From the NCBI RefSeq assembly GCF_900100755.1, contig NZ_FNCI01000006.1:1-64000 (forward strand): a stretch of 64,000 bases of DNA, read 5' to 3'. How positions within the stretch are numbered: the first letter of the stretch is position 1; each line of letters opens with the position of its first letter. Shown piece after piece: positions 18,173-26,463 of this stretch. A program made the translations under genes and the position numbers. Below the pieces are notes generated by a model. The model was given only the letters and a program-made list of their open reading frames with translations. It did no database searches and was not told where the DNA came from. Origin of the DNA: Onishia taeanensis (GTDB taxonomy: Bacteria > Pseudomonadota > Gammaproteobacteria > Pseudomonadales > Halomonadaceae).

Positions 18173-18434
18173 GACATGAGCCTGGTCGGTCGAGGAGCCC
18201 GCCGGCAGGCGGGAAAATATCGGGTGGCGCTTTCCACACAGAGCCACCTCAAGATGCCAGCCGTCGAGTATATCAACCGAGAACGCCGCTTGCTGCGAAG
18301 CACGATCTAGGCCCCGGCGCTGGGCGCGGGCGGCCCGGGGCGCTACCATTGGTCGACATTCTTTCACGCAGTAGCCGGCGACGCGCACCTCGTCGCGATG
18401 GCCGCCTTCTGCCTCGACTCTCCACGGTTTCCCC

Positions 18435-19643
18435 ATGGCTCTCGACGCAAGCGATACCCGCCTCAACAAGTTCATCAGCGAGACCGGCATCGTCTCGCGT
18501 CGCGAGGCCGACCGGCTGATCGAGGAAGGCGCGGTCAAGGTCAATGGCCGCCGCGCCGAAATGGGCATGCGGGTGACCGATGTCGACCGGGTCACGGTGC
18601 GAGGCAAGCCGCTGCGGGCCAAGCCGCGGCCGGTCTATCTGCTCTATAACAAGCCGGTCGGCGTGACCTGCACCACCGACCCCGCCGACCCCACCAATAT
18701 CGTCGATGCGATCAACTACCCCGAGCGCATCTTTCCCATCGGCCGACTCGACAAGCCCTCCCAGGGACTGATCCTGCTGACCAACGATGGCGATATCGTC
18801 AACAAGATTCTGCGGGCCGGCAACGCCCACGAGAAGGAATACCAGGTGCGGGTCGACCGTCCCATTGATCAGGCCTTCATCGAGCGCATGGGCGCGGGTA
18901 TTCCGATCCTCGGCACCGTGACCCAGCCCTGTCCGGTCCACCAGACAGGGCCCAACAGCTTCACTATCGTGCTGACCCAGGGCCTCAATCGCCAGATCCG
19001 TCGCATGACCGAGTACCTGGGCTATGAGGTCACCTACCTCAAGCGGGTACGGCTGATGAATATTCATCTCAACCGGCTGTCTCCCGGCCAGTGGCGAGAG
19101 CTGAGCGACGATGAGATGGCCACTCTGGAGGGCATGCTCGGCGATTCGCGCAAGACCGAAGAGGCCTCGTTGCCCAAGCGCAAGGCCAAGCCCGCCAAGC
19201 AAGGACCTGGAAAGCAAGGGTCTGGCAAACAAGGGTCTGGGAAGCCGGGGGCCGGAAAATCAGGTGCCGGCAAGCCCGGCGCCAAGCGAACCGCCCAGCC
19301 CAATCAGAGAAAGACCGCTCAGGGAAAGCCAGGCCAGGGAAAACCGGGGCAGGGTAAGCCAGGGTCGACTAAGCCCAAACGCGCCATCCGGCAGGGAGCG
19401 AAGTCCGCTGAAGGCCAGCAAGGTGACGCTGCCAAGCCCAAGCGGGCGATCAAGCAGGCGAGCAAACCCGGCGCCGGCAAGCCGACAGGCAAGGGCGGTC
19501 AGGGCAAGGCAGGCGCCGGCAAGCAAGGAGCGGGTAAGAGTGCCCAGAGCAAGGGTGCCCCGAGCAAGAGAGGGCCTGGCAATAAAGGGCCCAACAGGGC
19601 CGGCGGCGGGCCCGCCAAGCGCTCGCCGCGCGGGCGTTCCTGA
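18435..19643 (+). CDS. rluF: 23S rRNA pseudouridine synthase RluF with long repetitive basic tail
   Basis: Residues 1 to about 235 form a standard RsuA/RluF enzyme. An S4 RNA-binding domain (LNKFISETGIVSRREADRLI) precedes a pseudouridine synthase domain with the catalytic aspartate in GRLDKPSQGLILLTNDGD. RluF modifies 23S rRNA near the peptidyl-transferase centre (U2604 in E. coli). The remaining roughly 160 residues are unusual: a low-complexity tail of Lys, Gly, Pro, Ala, Ser and Gln with recurring GKQGSGKPG-like units and several PKRAI blocks. It is probably disordered, highly basic and suited to RNA binding. E. coli RluF is much shorter. Frameshifted translations of the tail have no merit. 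Confidence 0.92.
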   Translation: MALDASDTRLNKFISETGIVSRREADRLIEEGAVKVNGRRAEMGMRVTDVDRVTVRGKPLRAKPRPVYLLYNKPVGVTCTTDPADPTNIVDAINYPERIFPIGRLDKPSQGLILLTNDGDIVNKILRAGNAHEKEYQVRVDRPIDQAFIERMGAGIPILGTVTQPCPVHQTGPNSFTIVLTQGLNRQIRRMTEYLGYEVTYLKRVRLMNIHLNRLSPGQWRELSDDEMATLEGMLGDSRKTEEASLPKRKAKPAKQGPGKQGSGKQGSGKPGAGKSGAGKPGAKRTAQPNQRKTAQGKPGQGKPGQGKPGSTKPKRAIRQGAKSAEGQQGDAAKPKRAIKQASKPGAGKPTGKGGQGKAGAGKQGAGKSAQSKGAPSKRGPGNKGPNRAGGGPAKRSPRGRS

Positions 19644-19752
19644 CGTGCATGCCAGCATGGCCGAAAGTGTCCGCTTCCTAGCCGATAGTCGCCGTTCTTG
19701 CAGCCACTGCAGCGCTATGCTGGTCTCTCCATTCCCTTGAGAGAACCGAGCC

Positions 19753-20310
19753 ATGACCACCGCCCTGTTGATGATCGACGTTCAGGCCTCCTTTCCCGCT
19801 CGTGATTACTGGGATGAGGCCCTGGCGGCCCCTTGGCGCATCCACCAGCGAAAGCTGCTGAACCTGGCGAGCGAGGCGGGTATTCCGATGGTGCGCATCT
19901 TCCATGAGGCGCCGGGAAGCGCTTCGCCTTTCGACCCCGAGCGTGGCCTGATTCGTCCGCTCGAAGGATTCAATGATGCTGCGGCAGCGACCTTTCACAA
20001 GCGAGCCCACAATGCTTTCACCGACACCGCGTTAGGCGAATGGTTGGATGCGCGCGGCATCCGGCGGCTGCTGATCAGCGGCATTCGCACCGAGCAATGT
20101 TGCGAGACCACCACAAGGGTCGCCGCTGACTTGGGCTACGAGGTGGATTTCGTCAGCGAAGCGACCCTGACCTTCCCCATGCAGCGGCACGGCAGGACCT
20201 GGAGCGCCGAGGAGATTCGCGCCCGTACCGAGCTGGTGCTGGAAGGGCGCTTCGCCCGGATCGTCGAGGTGGCCACCCTACAGGAGGAGTGGCGTGAACA
20301 CGCTGCCTGA
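19753..20310 (+). CDS. Isochorismatase-family cysteine hydrolase
   Basis: A 185-residue hydrolase with the family catalytic triad: Asp in LMIDVQASF, Lys in HKRAHNAF and Cys in SGIRTEQCCETTTR. Members hydrolyse amides or ethers such as nicotinamide, carbamoyl sarcosine or isochorismate; the substrate is not deducible here. There is no adjacent enterobactin-type synthase, so a siderophore-biosynthetic role is unlikely. Its 3' end overlaps the following GlxA-type regulator by 17 bp, so the two are translationally linked. Since DJ-1-domain regulators often sense substrates of linked enzymes, the pair may form a small sensing and degradation unit. Confidence 0.88.
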   Translation: MTTALLMIDVQASFPARDYWDEALAAPWRIHQRKLLNLASEAGIPMVRIFHEAPGSASPFDPERGLIRPLEGFNDAAAATFHKRAHNAFTDTALGEWLDARGIRRLLISGIRTEQCCETTTRVAADLGYEVDFVSEATLTFPMQRHGRTWSAEEIRARTELVLEGRFARIVEVATLQEEWREHAA

Positions 20311-21271
20311 GGACAGGACGCTGCGGGTCGGGGTGCTGATGCTCCCCGGCCAGGTGCCGCTGGACTTGGTCGGGCCCCTGCAGGTGCTCCACAACGCCCA
20401 GCGGCTGGTGTCCGGCATCTCGATTCGCTATTTCGGCCCGCTTGCGTCGCTGGAGTGGCTGGGGCCGCTATCGCTTGCCGGCATCGAGCCGCTGCCGGAG
20501 ACGCTGGAGCCACTGGACTTGCTGGTCGTGCCCGGCCAGTACCGGCGGGGGATCGATCCCCATTTGCAGCCGGGCTGCGTGGCCTGGCTGCGCCGCCATG
20601 CCGGGTCCGCCGAGACCCTGATGGGTATCTGTTCCGGATCGCTGCTGATGGCCGAGGCCGGCCTTCTGGACGGCCGGCGCTGCACCACCCACCACACCTT
20701 GCTTTCGCGGCTGAAGGCGTTGGCACCGGGCGCCCAGGTGCAGGGCGACTGCATCTTTATCGAGGACGGCCCCTGTCTGACCAGTGCCGGCATCTCCACC
20801 GGCATCGATACCATGCTGCACTGGCTGACCCGACGGCTCGGGCATCGCCTGGCGCTGGCCGTGGCCCGGGAAATGGTCCTTTACCTGAGGCGCAGCGGGC
20901 ACGAGCCTCAACTGGGCAGTTGGCTGGAAGGGCGTAATCATGTCGACGAGCGCATCCATCAATTGCAGGATGCGCTCTGCGCAGGGTTGAAGGAACACTG
21001 GACCCTCGAGGCCATGGCGAAAGTCGCGGTGATGAGTGAGCGTCACCTGCGGCGCCGTTTCGCTGCCGTGGCCGGCATGTCGCCAGGCGACTACCTGACG
21101 CGGCTGCGCCTGCAGTTGGCTCGCCAGCTGATGGAGGAAACGCCCTGGAGCATGGCCCGGATTGCCGGTGAGGTGGGACTCGGCGATGACCGCCAACTGC
21201 GCCGGGTGTGGAAACGCTTCGCTGAGGGCTCGCCTCAGGCATGGCGTGAGCGTTTAACGCCGCCGGCCTGA
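20294..21271 (+). CDS. GlxA-family AraC-type transcriptional regulator
   Basis: A 325-residue regulator starting at GTG 20294, with an ideal AGGAGG site 6-10 bp upstream inside the preceding gene. Residues 10-185 form a DJ-1/PfpI-like domain (VGVLMLPGQVPLDLVGPLQV; LMGICSGSLLMAEAGLLDG with the nucleophile-elbow cysteine; GISTGIDTMLHWL). The C-terminal 100 residues are the AraC HTH pair (MSERHLRRRFAAVAGMSPGDYLTRLRL; IAGEVGLGDDRQLRRVWKRF). Unlike many regulators, the elbow cysteine typical of DJ-1 enzymes is retained. It is coupled to the isochorismatase-like gene and probably controls it. Confidence 0.9.
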   Translation: MNTLPEDRTLRVGVLMLPGQVPLDLVGPLQVLHNAQRLVSGISIRYFGPLASLEWLGPLSLAGIEPLPETLEPLDLLVVPGQYRRGIDPHLQPGCVAWLRRHAGSAETLMGICSGSLLMAEAGLLDGRRCTTHHTLLSRLKALAPGAQVQGDCIFIEDGPCLTSAGISTGIDTMLHWLTRRLGHRLALAVAREMVLYLRRSGHEPQLGSWLEGRNHVDERIHQLQDALCAGLKEHWTLEAMAKVAVMSERHLRRRFAAVAGMSPGDYLTRLRLQLARQLMEETPWSMARIAGEVGLGDDRQLRRVWKRFAEGSPQAWRERLTPPA

Positions 21272-21278
21272 ACCCGGC

Positions 21279-21908
21279 TTAGTGCGACGCTAGCCCCTTG
21301 CGTGCCAGCAGGGCGCGAAACAGCTCGCCCATCATCACCGGCTCGTCGTTCTCGATCACGAAGCCGGCCTCTTCCAGCAGTGGCCGAGCCTGACGGGTGA
21401 TGTCGCTGGCGATGGCGCTGGTCACCAGGTTCAGGGCCCGCCTCGCCATGCTGGCCGGACGGCGGTCGGGCTGGAACTTGTCCAGCACGCACAGTTGACC
21501 GTCATCGGCCAGCACCCGGTAGGCTTCCCGCAGGCCCTGCTTGGGGTGTGGCATGACGGCGAGTATCAGGTGCATGATCACCACATCGAAGTGACCGTCC
21601 GGGTAGTCGAGGTGCTCGGCGTCCATGACGCGGGCGCTGGCGTCGATGCCCAGGCGGTCGGCCCTGGTCTGGAAGCGGCGCACCATGGCCGGGGCGAGGT
21701 CGGTGCCGTGCAGCTCGACGCTGCGCGGCAGCCAGGGCAGGTCGAGCCCGGTGCCGGCGCCGACGATCAACACCCGCTGGCCGGCCTTCCAGTCCACCTC
21801 GGCGAGCGCCTGGCGCCGGGCACGGCGAAAGGCGCGCTCGGCGACCAGGTCATAGATCGGAGCGTAGAGGCTGTAGCGCAGCCGGTTCCAGCCGGTGGTG
21901 TTGAACAT
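21279..21908 (-). CDS. Class I SAM-dependent methyltransferase
   Basis: The 209-residue protein has the SAM-binding motif I VLIVGAGTGLDLPWLP, motif II HGTDLAPAMVRRF and an acidic DAEHLDYPDGHFDVVIMHLILAVMPHP region. The N-terminus YSLYAPIYDLVAERAFRRARRQAL resembles UbiE/PmtA-like lipid or quinone methyltransferases, so a lipid-type acceptor is possible. The start at 21908 is chosen for the GGGAGAGG site 5 bp upstream; the longer frame to 21935 has none. It ends 7 bp from the end of the convergent regulator gene. Confidence 0.85.
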   Translation of the reverse strand: MFNTTGWNRLRYSLYAPIYDLVAERAFRRARRQALAEVDWKAGQRVLIVGAGTGLDLPWLPRSVELHGTDLAPAMVRRFQTRADRLGIDASARVMDAEHLDYPDGHFDVVIMHLILAVMPHPKQGLREAYRVLADDGQLCVLDKFQPDRRPASMARRALNLVTSAIASDITRQARPLLEEAGFVIENDEPVMMGELFRALLARKGLASH

Positions 21909-21950
21909 CGCGACCTCTCCCTTGGGCTCTCGCACCCATGCATTTTCGCA

Positions 21951-22829
21951 TCATGCGCCTGTCTGGCAACGCTGAGAAGTTCCTTGAGCGCCGTCGCCTT
22001 TCACTGCTGCGCGGGTGCGGCGCATATTGGTCAGTATTGGGCTGCCAGTAGCGGGGTCGCTGAGCAGCGTGCAGTCGATCCCGTAGAGCGTGCGGACTAG
22101 GTCTTCGGAGACCACGTCGCTTGGTCGGCCAGCGGTGATGATGCGCCCGCCTTGCATGGCCACCAGGTGGTCGGCGAAGCGGCAGGCGCTATCCAGGTCA
22201 TGAACCACCATGACCACCGTCTTGCCGTCGGTGGCGAGGTTGCGGATCAGCTCGAACACTTCGAGTTGATGCCCCAGGTCCAGGGCCGAGGTGGGCTCGT
22301 CGAGCAGCAGCAGCGGCGTCTGCTGGGCGATCGCCATGGCGATCCAGGCCCGCTGACGCTGTCCGCCGGACATGGCATCCAGCGTTCGGTCGGCGAGATC
22401 GGTAAGATTGGCGGCCGACAGTGCCGCCTTCACCACGCGCTCATCCTCCTCGGACCACTGGCGCAGAAAGCCCTGGTGGGGCTGGCGGCCGAAGCGTATC
22501 AGCTCGGCCACGGTCAGACCTTCGGGGGCCTTTGTATCCTGGGGCAGGAGGGCAAGGCGCCGAGCGAGCTCTCGGGCTGGCAGGCGTCGAATATCTTGAC
22601 CGTCCAGGTGCACGGCGCCTTTGCGCGGAGCATGCAGCCGGGCGAGACCGGCCAACAGGGTCGACTTGCCGCAGCCGTTGGGGCCGACGATGGCGGTCAC
22701 CTGGCCGGCGGGCAGGGTGATATCGAGATTCTCGATAACCGCACGACGTGCCTGGCGGCGGCCGGTGCCATAGCCGAGTTCGAGCCTTTGGGCGCTAAGC
22801 GGTGCGCATCGCTGGCTGTTTTGGCGCAT
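21951..22829 (-). CDS. Iron-siderophore ABC importer, ATP-binding subunit (FecE/FepC-like)
   Basis: The 292-residue ATPase carries Walker A GPNGCGKST, Q-loop LLPQD, signature LDAMSGGQRQRAWIAMAIAQ, Walker B LLLLDEPTSALD and the H-loop in VVHDLD. The sequence around the signature is characteristic of siderophore and cobalamin importers. The start is ATG 22829 with AGGAGG 8 bp upstream. Its first base is shared with the permease stop codon (TGATG), so the two are translationally coupled. The C-terminus extends about 25 residues past the usual end. It is the last gene of the uptake operon that begins with the TonB receptor. Confidence 0.94.
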   Translation of the reverse strand: MRQNSQRCAPLSAQRLELGYGTGRRQARRAVIENLDITLPAGQVTAIVGPNGCGKSTLLAGLARLHAPRKGAVHLDGQDIRRLPARELARRLALLPQDTKAPEGLTVAELIRFGRQPHQGFLRQWSEEDERVVKAALSAANLTDLADRTLDAMSGGQRQRAWIAMAIAQQTPLLLLDEPTSALDLGHQLEVFELIRNLATDGKTVVMVVHDLDSACRFADHLVAMQGGRIITAGRPSDVVSEDLVRTLYGIDCTLLSDPATGSPILTNMRRTRAAVKGDGAQGTSQRCQTGA

Positions 22830-23968
22830 CAGCAGATCCTCCTGGAAGGGCGCAACAGTATCCATAGCAATAAGGGACCGCCGATCACGGCGGTAACGAT
22901 GCCGACCGGAATCTCCAGTGGTGCCAGCATCAAGCGTCCGGCGAGGTCGGCGCTCACCATCACCAGAGCGCCGGCCAGCGCCGAGCCCATTAGTGGTACG
23001 CCTCGTGGTGACGAGACATGACGGGCAAGCTCGGGGCCAATCAGGGCCACCATGCCCACCGGCCCGGCTACTGCGACGGCAAGCGCCGTGAGCCCTACCG
23101 AGAGCATCAGCGCCCCGCGGCGACAGTGCCGAACCCTGATGCCGAGCCCCGCCGCTACGCTGTCGGAGAAGCGCAGCACGTTCAGGGCCTGGGCGATGCA
23201 TCGCGATATCGCCAGGCCAATCACAAGTGCCGCGCCCAGCGCCCATAGTGAGGCCGGGTCGCGGGCATTCAGGCTGCCTACCGTCCAGGGATAGGCGGCG
23301 TTGGCGGTGTCGATATCGACCCTGGCCAGCATCAGCTGGGTTACCGCCCCGAACACCGCGCCAACCCCGATCCCGGCGACGATGAAGCGATACCCGCGCG
23401 TACCGACGCCGCCGGCAAGGCCGAACGTCAGCGCAGTAGCGGTCGCCGCCCCGGCCAGCGCCAGGGGCGGTGGGGCGAGGCTCATGCCCAATCCCACCAC
23501 CGAAGCCACCGCGAAGGCAGTGGCGCCGTTGTCGATGCCGATGATGCCGGGCGTGGCCAGTCGATTGCGGGCCAGGGTCTGCATCAAGCAACCAGAGAGG
23601 GCGAAGGCGGCGCCGGTGGCGATGCCGGCCGCTAGTCGGGGCAGGCGCAGTTCCTGCACCAGGAAGGCGTTCATCGCATCGCCCTGGCCGAGCAGTGCAC
23701 GTGTGGTCTCCAGCGGTGCCAGCGTCACGCTGCCCAGGCATAGCGACAGCCCGCCGAGGATCAGCAGGGCGACGATCAGGCCAAGGTTGGCGACAAGGGC
23801 ACGACGGTCGATAAGAATCGCCCCGTCTTTGCCCGCCATCGGCAGTGCGAGTCGCCAGTAGCCCGCAGGCGGCCGGACGGCGTCAGCATGACGACCGGAG
23901 GCCGCTGGCGAGCCAGTGTCGCCCAGACCCTGGCGGTGCGGGATCGAATCGAGTGAGCTAGCGTTCAT
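22829..23968 (-). CDS. Iron-siderophore ABC importer permease (FecCD family)
   Basis: A 379-residue inner-membrane permease with about nine to ten helices. A 50-residue polar N-terminal extension precedes the first helix. Family landmarks are LRLPRLAAGIATGAAFALSGCLMQTLARNRLATPGIIGI and the coupling region AVAVAGPVGMVALIGPELARHV. It pairs with the second permease at 24050-25099 to form the heterodimeric channel. The ATG at 23968 has an AAGG site close upstream. The 81-bp gap before it is the largest inside the permease part of the operon. The extension may instead be non-coding if translation starts at a later codon such as Met44. Confidence 0.92.
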   Translation of the reverse strand: MNASSLDSIPHRQGLGDTGSPAASGRHADAVRPPAGYWRLALPMAGKDGAILIDRRALVANLGLIVALLILGGLSLCLGSVTLAPLETTRALLGQGDAMNAFLVQELRLPRLAAGIATGAAFALSGCLMQTLARNRLATPGIIGIDNGATAFAVASVVGLGMSLAPPPLALAGAATATALTFGLAGGVGTRGYRFIVAGIGVGAVFGAVTQLMLARVDIDTANAAYPWTVGSLNARDPASLWALGAALVIGLAISRCIAQALNVLRFSDSVAAGLGIRVRHCRRGALMLSVGLTALAVAVAGPVGMVALIGPELARHVSSPRGVPLMGSALAGALVMVSADLAGRLMLAPLEIPVGIVTAVIGGPLLLWILLRPSRRIC

Positions 23969-24049
23969 GCGCCTTCATCATTTTTCGGGATCGGGAATCG
24001 GGGCTTCATCGGGTGTCGGGCTTGATCGAGCGTCGTTGTTGGTGTGGCG

Positions 24050-25099
24050 TCATAGGGATGGCAGGCGGCGCGATCGCACCACTGCGACCAGCACCGGCGC
24101 GCCGATCAGCGCAGTAATCACTCCAAGCGAGAGCTCCGAGGGCCTCACCGCCAAACGGGCGACGATGTCGGCGGCGATCACCACGATAGGGCCTAGTAGT
24201 AGAGCGAGCCATAGGGTACGGCGGATGTCGGGGCCGGCGAGGGCTCGTGCGGCGAAGGGCACCACTAGGCCGACGAAGGCGATCGGGCCAGCCACTGCGG
24301 TCGCCGCGCCCACTAACAGGGCGACCACGGCGATAGCCAGCAGCCGGACGCGGCTTGGGTGATGGCCAAGCCCGACGGCGACCCGTTCGCCAAGCGCCAG
24401 TGCCGACAGGGGGCGAGCGATGCTCAGCGTGATGACTGCGGCTAGCGAAAGGCTTGGCAGAATGGCCTGCAGGTCGGAGAGACGTCGTCCGGCCAGGCTA
24501 CCCACCAGCCAGAAACGAATTTCGTCGGCGGCGCGCTGATCCATCATCAACAGCAGCGAGGTCAGGGCGCCGAGTAGGCCGGAAAGCACGGCGCCGGTCA
24601 GCACCAGGCGAACCGGGTCCTGACCCAATGCACTGAGACGACCGGCAGCCAGCACGCCGGCACAGCCGGCCAGCGCGCCGAGTTGGGCGACCGAGACACG
24701 CAGGGTGGCGGCGCTGGCGCCGAGTACCAGCGCCAGGGCAATCGCGAAGGCACTGCCGGCACTGACGCCGAGCAGTCCGGGCTCGGCGAGCGGATTACGG
24801 GCGACCGTTTGCAGCAGCGCCCCGGCCACACCCAGCGCAGCGCCCACCGCCAGTCCGATGAGAGTGCGTGGGCCGCGCAGTTCGAGAATCACGAAACGCG
24901 CCTCATCGCTTGCGGCCGCCGCGCCTAAGGGGTGGCCGGCAAGCGTCGCCAGTGAGGCCAGCGGCCCGACCTCTCCGGCGCCGATCACCAGGCTTGCCAG
25001 GCACAGCAGGCACAGGGCGCCCAGCAGCCAGAGCCCTGGAACGACCAGGGGACGTCGACGCTCATCGCAAGGAGCGTCGTCCTCGCTGGTAGTGGCCAT
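24050..25099 (-). CDS. Iron-siderophore ABC importer permease (FecCD family), second subunit
   Basis: A 349-residue permease homologous to its neighbour. It contains ELRGPRTLIGLAVGAALGVAGALLQTVARNPLAEPGLLGVSAGSAFA and AVAGPIAFVGLVVPFAARAL, the usual substrate-path and ATPase-coupling regions of the BtuC/FecD fold. I choose ATG 25099 because GAGGA lies at the right distance (about 7 bp). ATGs at 25105 and 25126 are in frame but poorly placed. The gene begins 23 bp after the binding-protein stop. Confidence 0.92.
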   Translation of the reverse strand: MATTSEDDAPCDERRRPLVVPGLWLLGALCLLCLASLVIGAGEVGPLASLATLAGHPLGAAAASDEARFVILELRGPRTLIGLAVGAALGVAGALLQTVARNPLAEPGLLGVSAGSAFAIALALVLGASAATLRVSVAQLGALAGCAGVLAAGRLSALGQDPVRLVLTGAVLSGLLGALTSLLLMMDQRAADEIRFWLVGSLAGRRLSDLQAILPSLSLAAVITLSIARPLSALALGERVAVGLGHHPSRVRLLAIAVVALLVGAATAVAGPIAFVGLVVPFAARALAGPDIRRTLWLALLLGPIVVIAADIVARLAVRPSELSLGVITALIGAPVLVAVVRSRRLPSL

Positions 25100-25122
25100 C
25101 GCCATTCCTCGCCGCGCAGCCG

Positions 25123-26052
25123 TCACGGCTGCGCTGACGCGATGTCATCGAGAATCGCGTTGGCGGCCAGCGGCCCTGAAGCGCTGGTCCACAGCTGGCC
25201 GTCGACCGGTACCACATGGTCGCGCTTGGCCGCGTCCAGGCGGGCGAAGGCCGGCGAGCTCTTGGCAGCCGCCAGGGCGTCGTCGCCTTCGGCATTGAGC
25301 GTGGCCATGAACAGCCAGTCGCCATCCAGGCGCGACAGATTCTCGAGGCTCAGTGGATCGCTATGCGGGCGGCCCTCGGGCACGCTCTCGCCGCCCAGAA
25401 CCGTGAAGCCGCTATCCCGTAGCAGTTGGGTGGCGAAGAGCCGGGGCGACATCAGGAGTGCTCCCTGGGGCATCCAGCGTGCCAGAGTGGCGGTTTGGTT
25501 GTCCGCCGCCTTGGCGCGCAGCGTTGCGGCGCGTTCTTCCACCGCGTCGATGGCGGCCTCAACGGGGGCCTCGCGGCCCAGCGCCTCGGCGAAGAAGCGG
25601 GCCTCTTGTTTCCAGGCGTCTTGAGAAAAGGGCTCGACGGCGGGCACCAGGGTCGGGGCGATCTGCGACAGCAGCCGGTACTGCGTCTCGGGCAGGCGCG
25701 GTGAGGCAAGAATGATATCGGGCCGTTGGGCAACGACGGCTTCGATATTGGTCTCGCGAGCCGTACCGACGATGGCAATGCCGGCCACGCGCTCCTGTAG
25801 ATAGCGGGCCACGTCATCGCCGCCTCGGGTCGCGATGGCGGCCAGTGGCGTCACCCCGGCGGCCAGGGCGGTATCCAGGGCGCCTTCATAGAGGGTGACC
25901 ACTCGCGCTGGCTGGCCTTCGACGTTGACCTCACCATAGGCGGTGTCCAGGGTCCGCGCCGTTGCCGGCGGGGCTGCCAGCAGTAGGCCAAGGCCGAGGC
26001 TCGCGAGCAGGGTGAAAAGGGCCTTGCCCCGGTGGCGTTTGGCGATCCGCAT
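25123..26052 (-). CDS. Periplasmic iron-siderophore binding protein (FecB/FhuD type)
   Basis: The 309-residue protein has a Sec signal peptide (basic RHRGK, hydrophobic LLASLGLGLLLAAP, cleavage near ATA-RTL). Two lobes with the class III helix-linker fold follow, recognisable from RVVTLYEGALDTALAAGVTPLAA, then VAQRPDIILASPRL and the C-terminal half ending DDIASAQP. It delivers ferric siderophore from the outer-membrane receptor to the two permeases. Its ATG shares one base with the stop of the DUF2218 gene (TGATG at 26050-26054), so coupling is tight. The siderophore class is not evident. Confidence 0.92.
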   Translation of the reverse strand: MRIAKRHRGKALFTLLASLGLGLLLAAPPATARTLDTAYGEVNVEGQPARVVTLYEGALDTALAAGVTPLAAIATRGGDDVARYLQERVAGIAIVGTARETNIEAVVAQRPDIILASPRLPETQYRLLSQIAPTLVPAVEPFSQDAWKQEARFFAEALGREAPVEAAIDAVEERAATLRAKAADNQTATLARWMPQGALLMSPRLFATQLLRDSGFTVLGGESVPEGRPHSDPLSLENLSRLDGDWLFMATLNAEGDDALAAAKSSPAFARLDAAKRDHVVPVDGQLWTSASGPLAANAILDDIASAQP

Positions 26053-26369
26053 CAGGCGTCTCCTGCGGTGGAATGGGCCGCTGGGGCGCCTGGCTGCCAG
26101 TCGATTGTCAGGGGCTCCTTGCGGGCGAAGCGCAGCAGGTGATCGGCGGTCACCTGCTGGAGTCGCTCGAGCTGCGCCTCGTCGTCTGCCTGGCCTTCGA
26201 GCACCAGCGTCTGGTCGCGAACCTCGAGTCGGGTCAGGCCCATGGGAAAGTGGATCTCACCCTGGTGATCGTCGAACGAGACCTCCAGCTTGTGTGAGAA
26301 ATGGCGGCATAGCTTCTTCATGTGGAGCGACGGCGACGCGGTGACAATCAGTGCATGCGTCTTGAGCAT
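26052..26369 (-). CDS. DUF2218 family protein
   Basis: A 105-residue cytosolic protein with the DUF2218 pattern: KKLCRHFSHKLEVSFDDHQGEIHFPMG at residues 18-44 and a hydrophobic LRFARKEPLTIDW near the end. Conserved His residues could bind metal. DUF2218 genes commonly sit in siderophore uptake or biosynthesis operons, as here between the receptor and the binding protein. The family has no established function; a role in releasing or sensing iron is only a guess from context. An Ala/Gly/Pro tail follows the domain. Confidence 0.9.
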   Translation of the reverse strand: MLKTHALIVTASPSLHMKKLCRHFSHKLEVSFDDHQGEIHFPMGLTRLEVRDQTLVLEGQADDEAQLERLQQVTADHLLRFARKEPLTIDWQPGAPAAHSTAGDA

Positions 26370-26427
26370 CAGGGCTCTCCTTCGAGTTGGGTGGGTGTGA
26401 AAGGGTGAACTTGAGTCGGGACGTTTT

Positions 26428-26449
26428 CCGGCACGCTCAGGCGTGCCGG
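26428..26449 (-). other. Hairpin in the receptor-DUF2218 gap
   Basis: CCGGCACGC (26428-26436) and GCGTGCCGG (26441-26449) form a perfect 9-bp stem with a 4-nt loop, starting 14 bp after the receptor stop codon. On the transcribed strand it is followed by AAAACG rather than T residues. It is therefore more likely to be an mRNA-stabilising or attenuating element than a full terminator. Confidence 0.55.
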
Positions 26450-26463
26450 GCGTTCGTGGCGCG

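Noticed and set aside
20281-20310. Isochorismatase gene as part of siderophore biosynthesis
   Set aside because: No isochorismate synthase, dihydroxybenzoate or peptide synthetase genes are nearby, and the uptake operon is on the other strand with its own promoter.
22830-23741. N-terminal extension of the ATPase frame across the permease gene
   Set aside because: The true ATPase starts at 22829 with a good ribosome site; the upstream part reads the permease gene out of frame.
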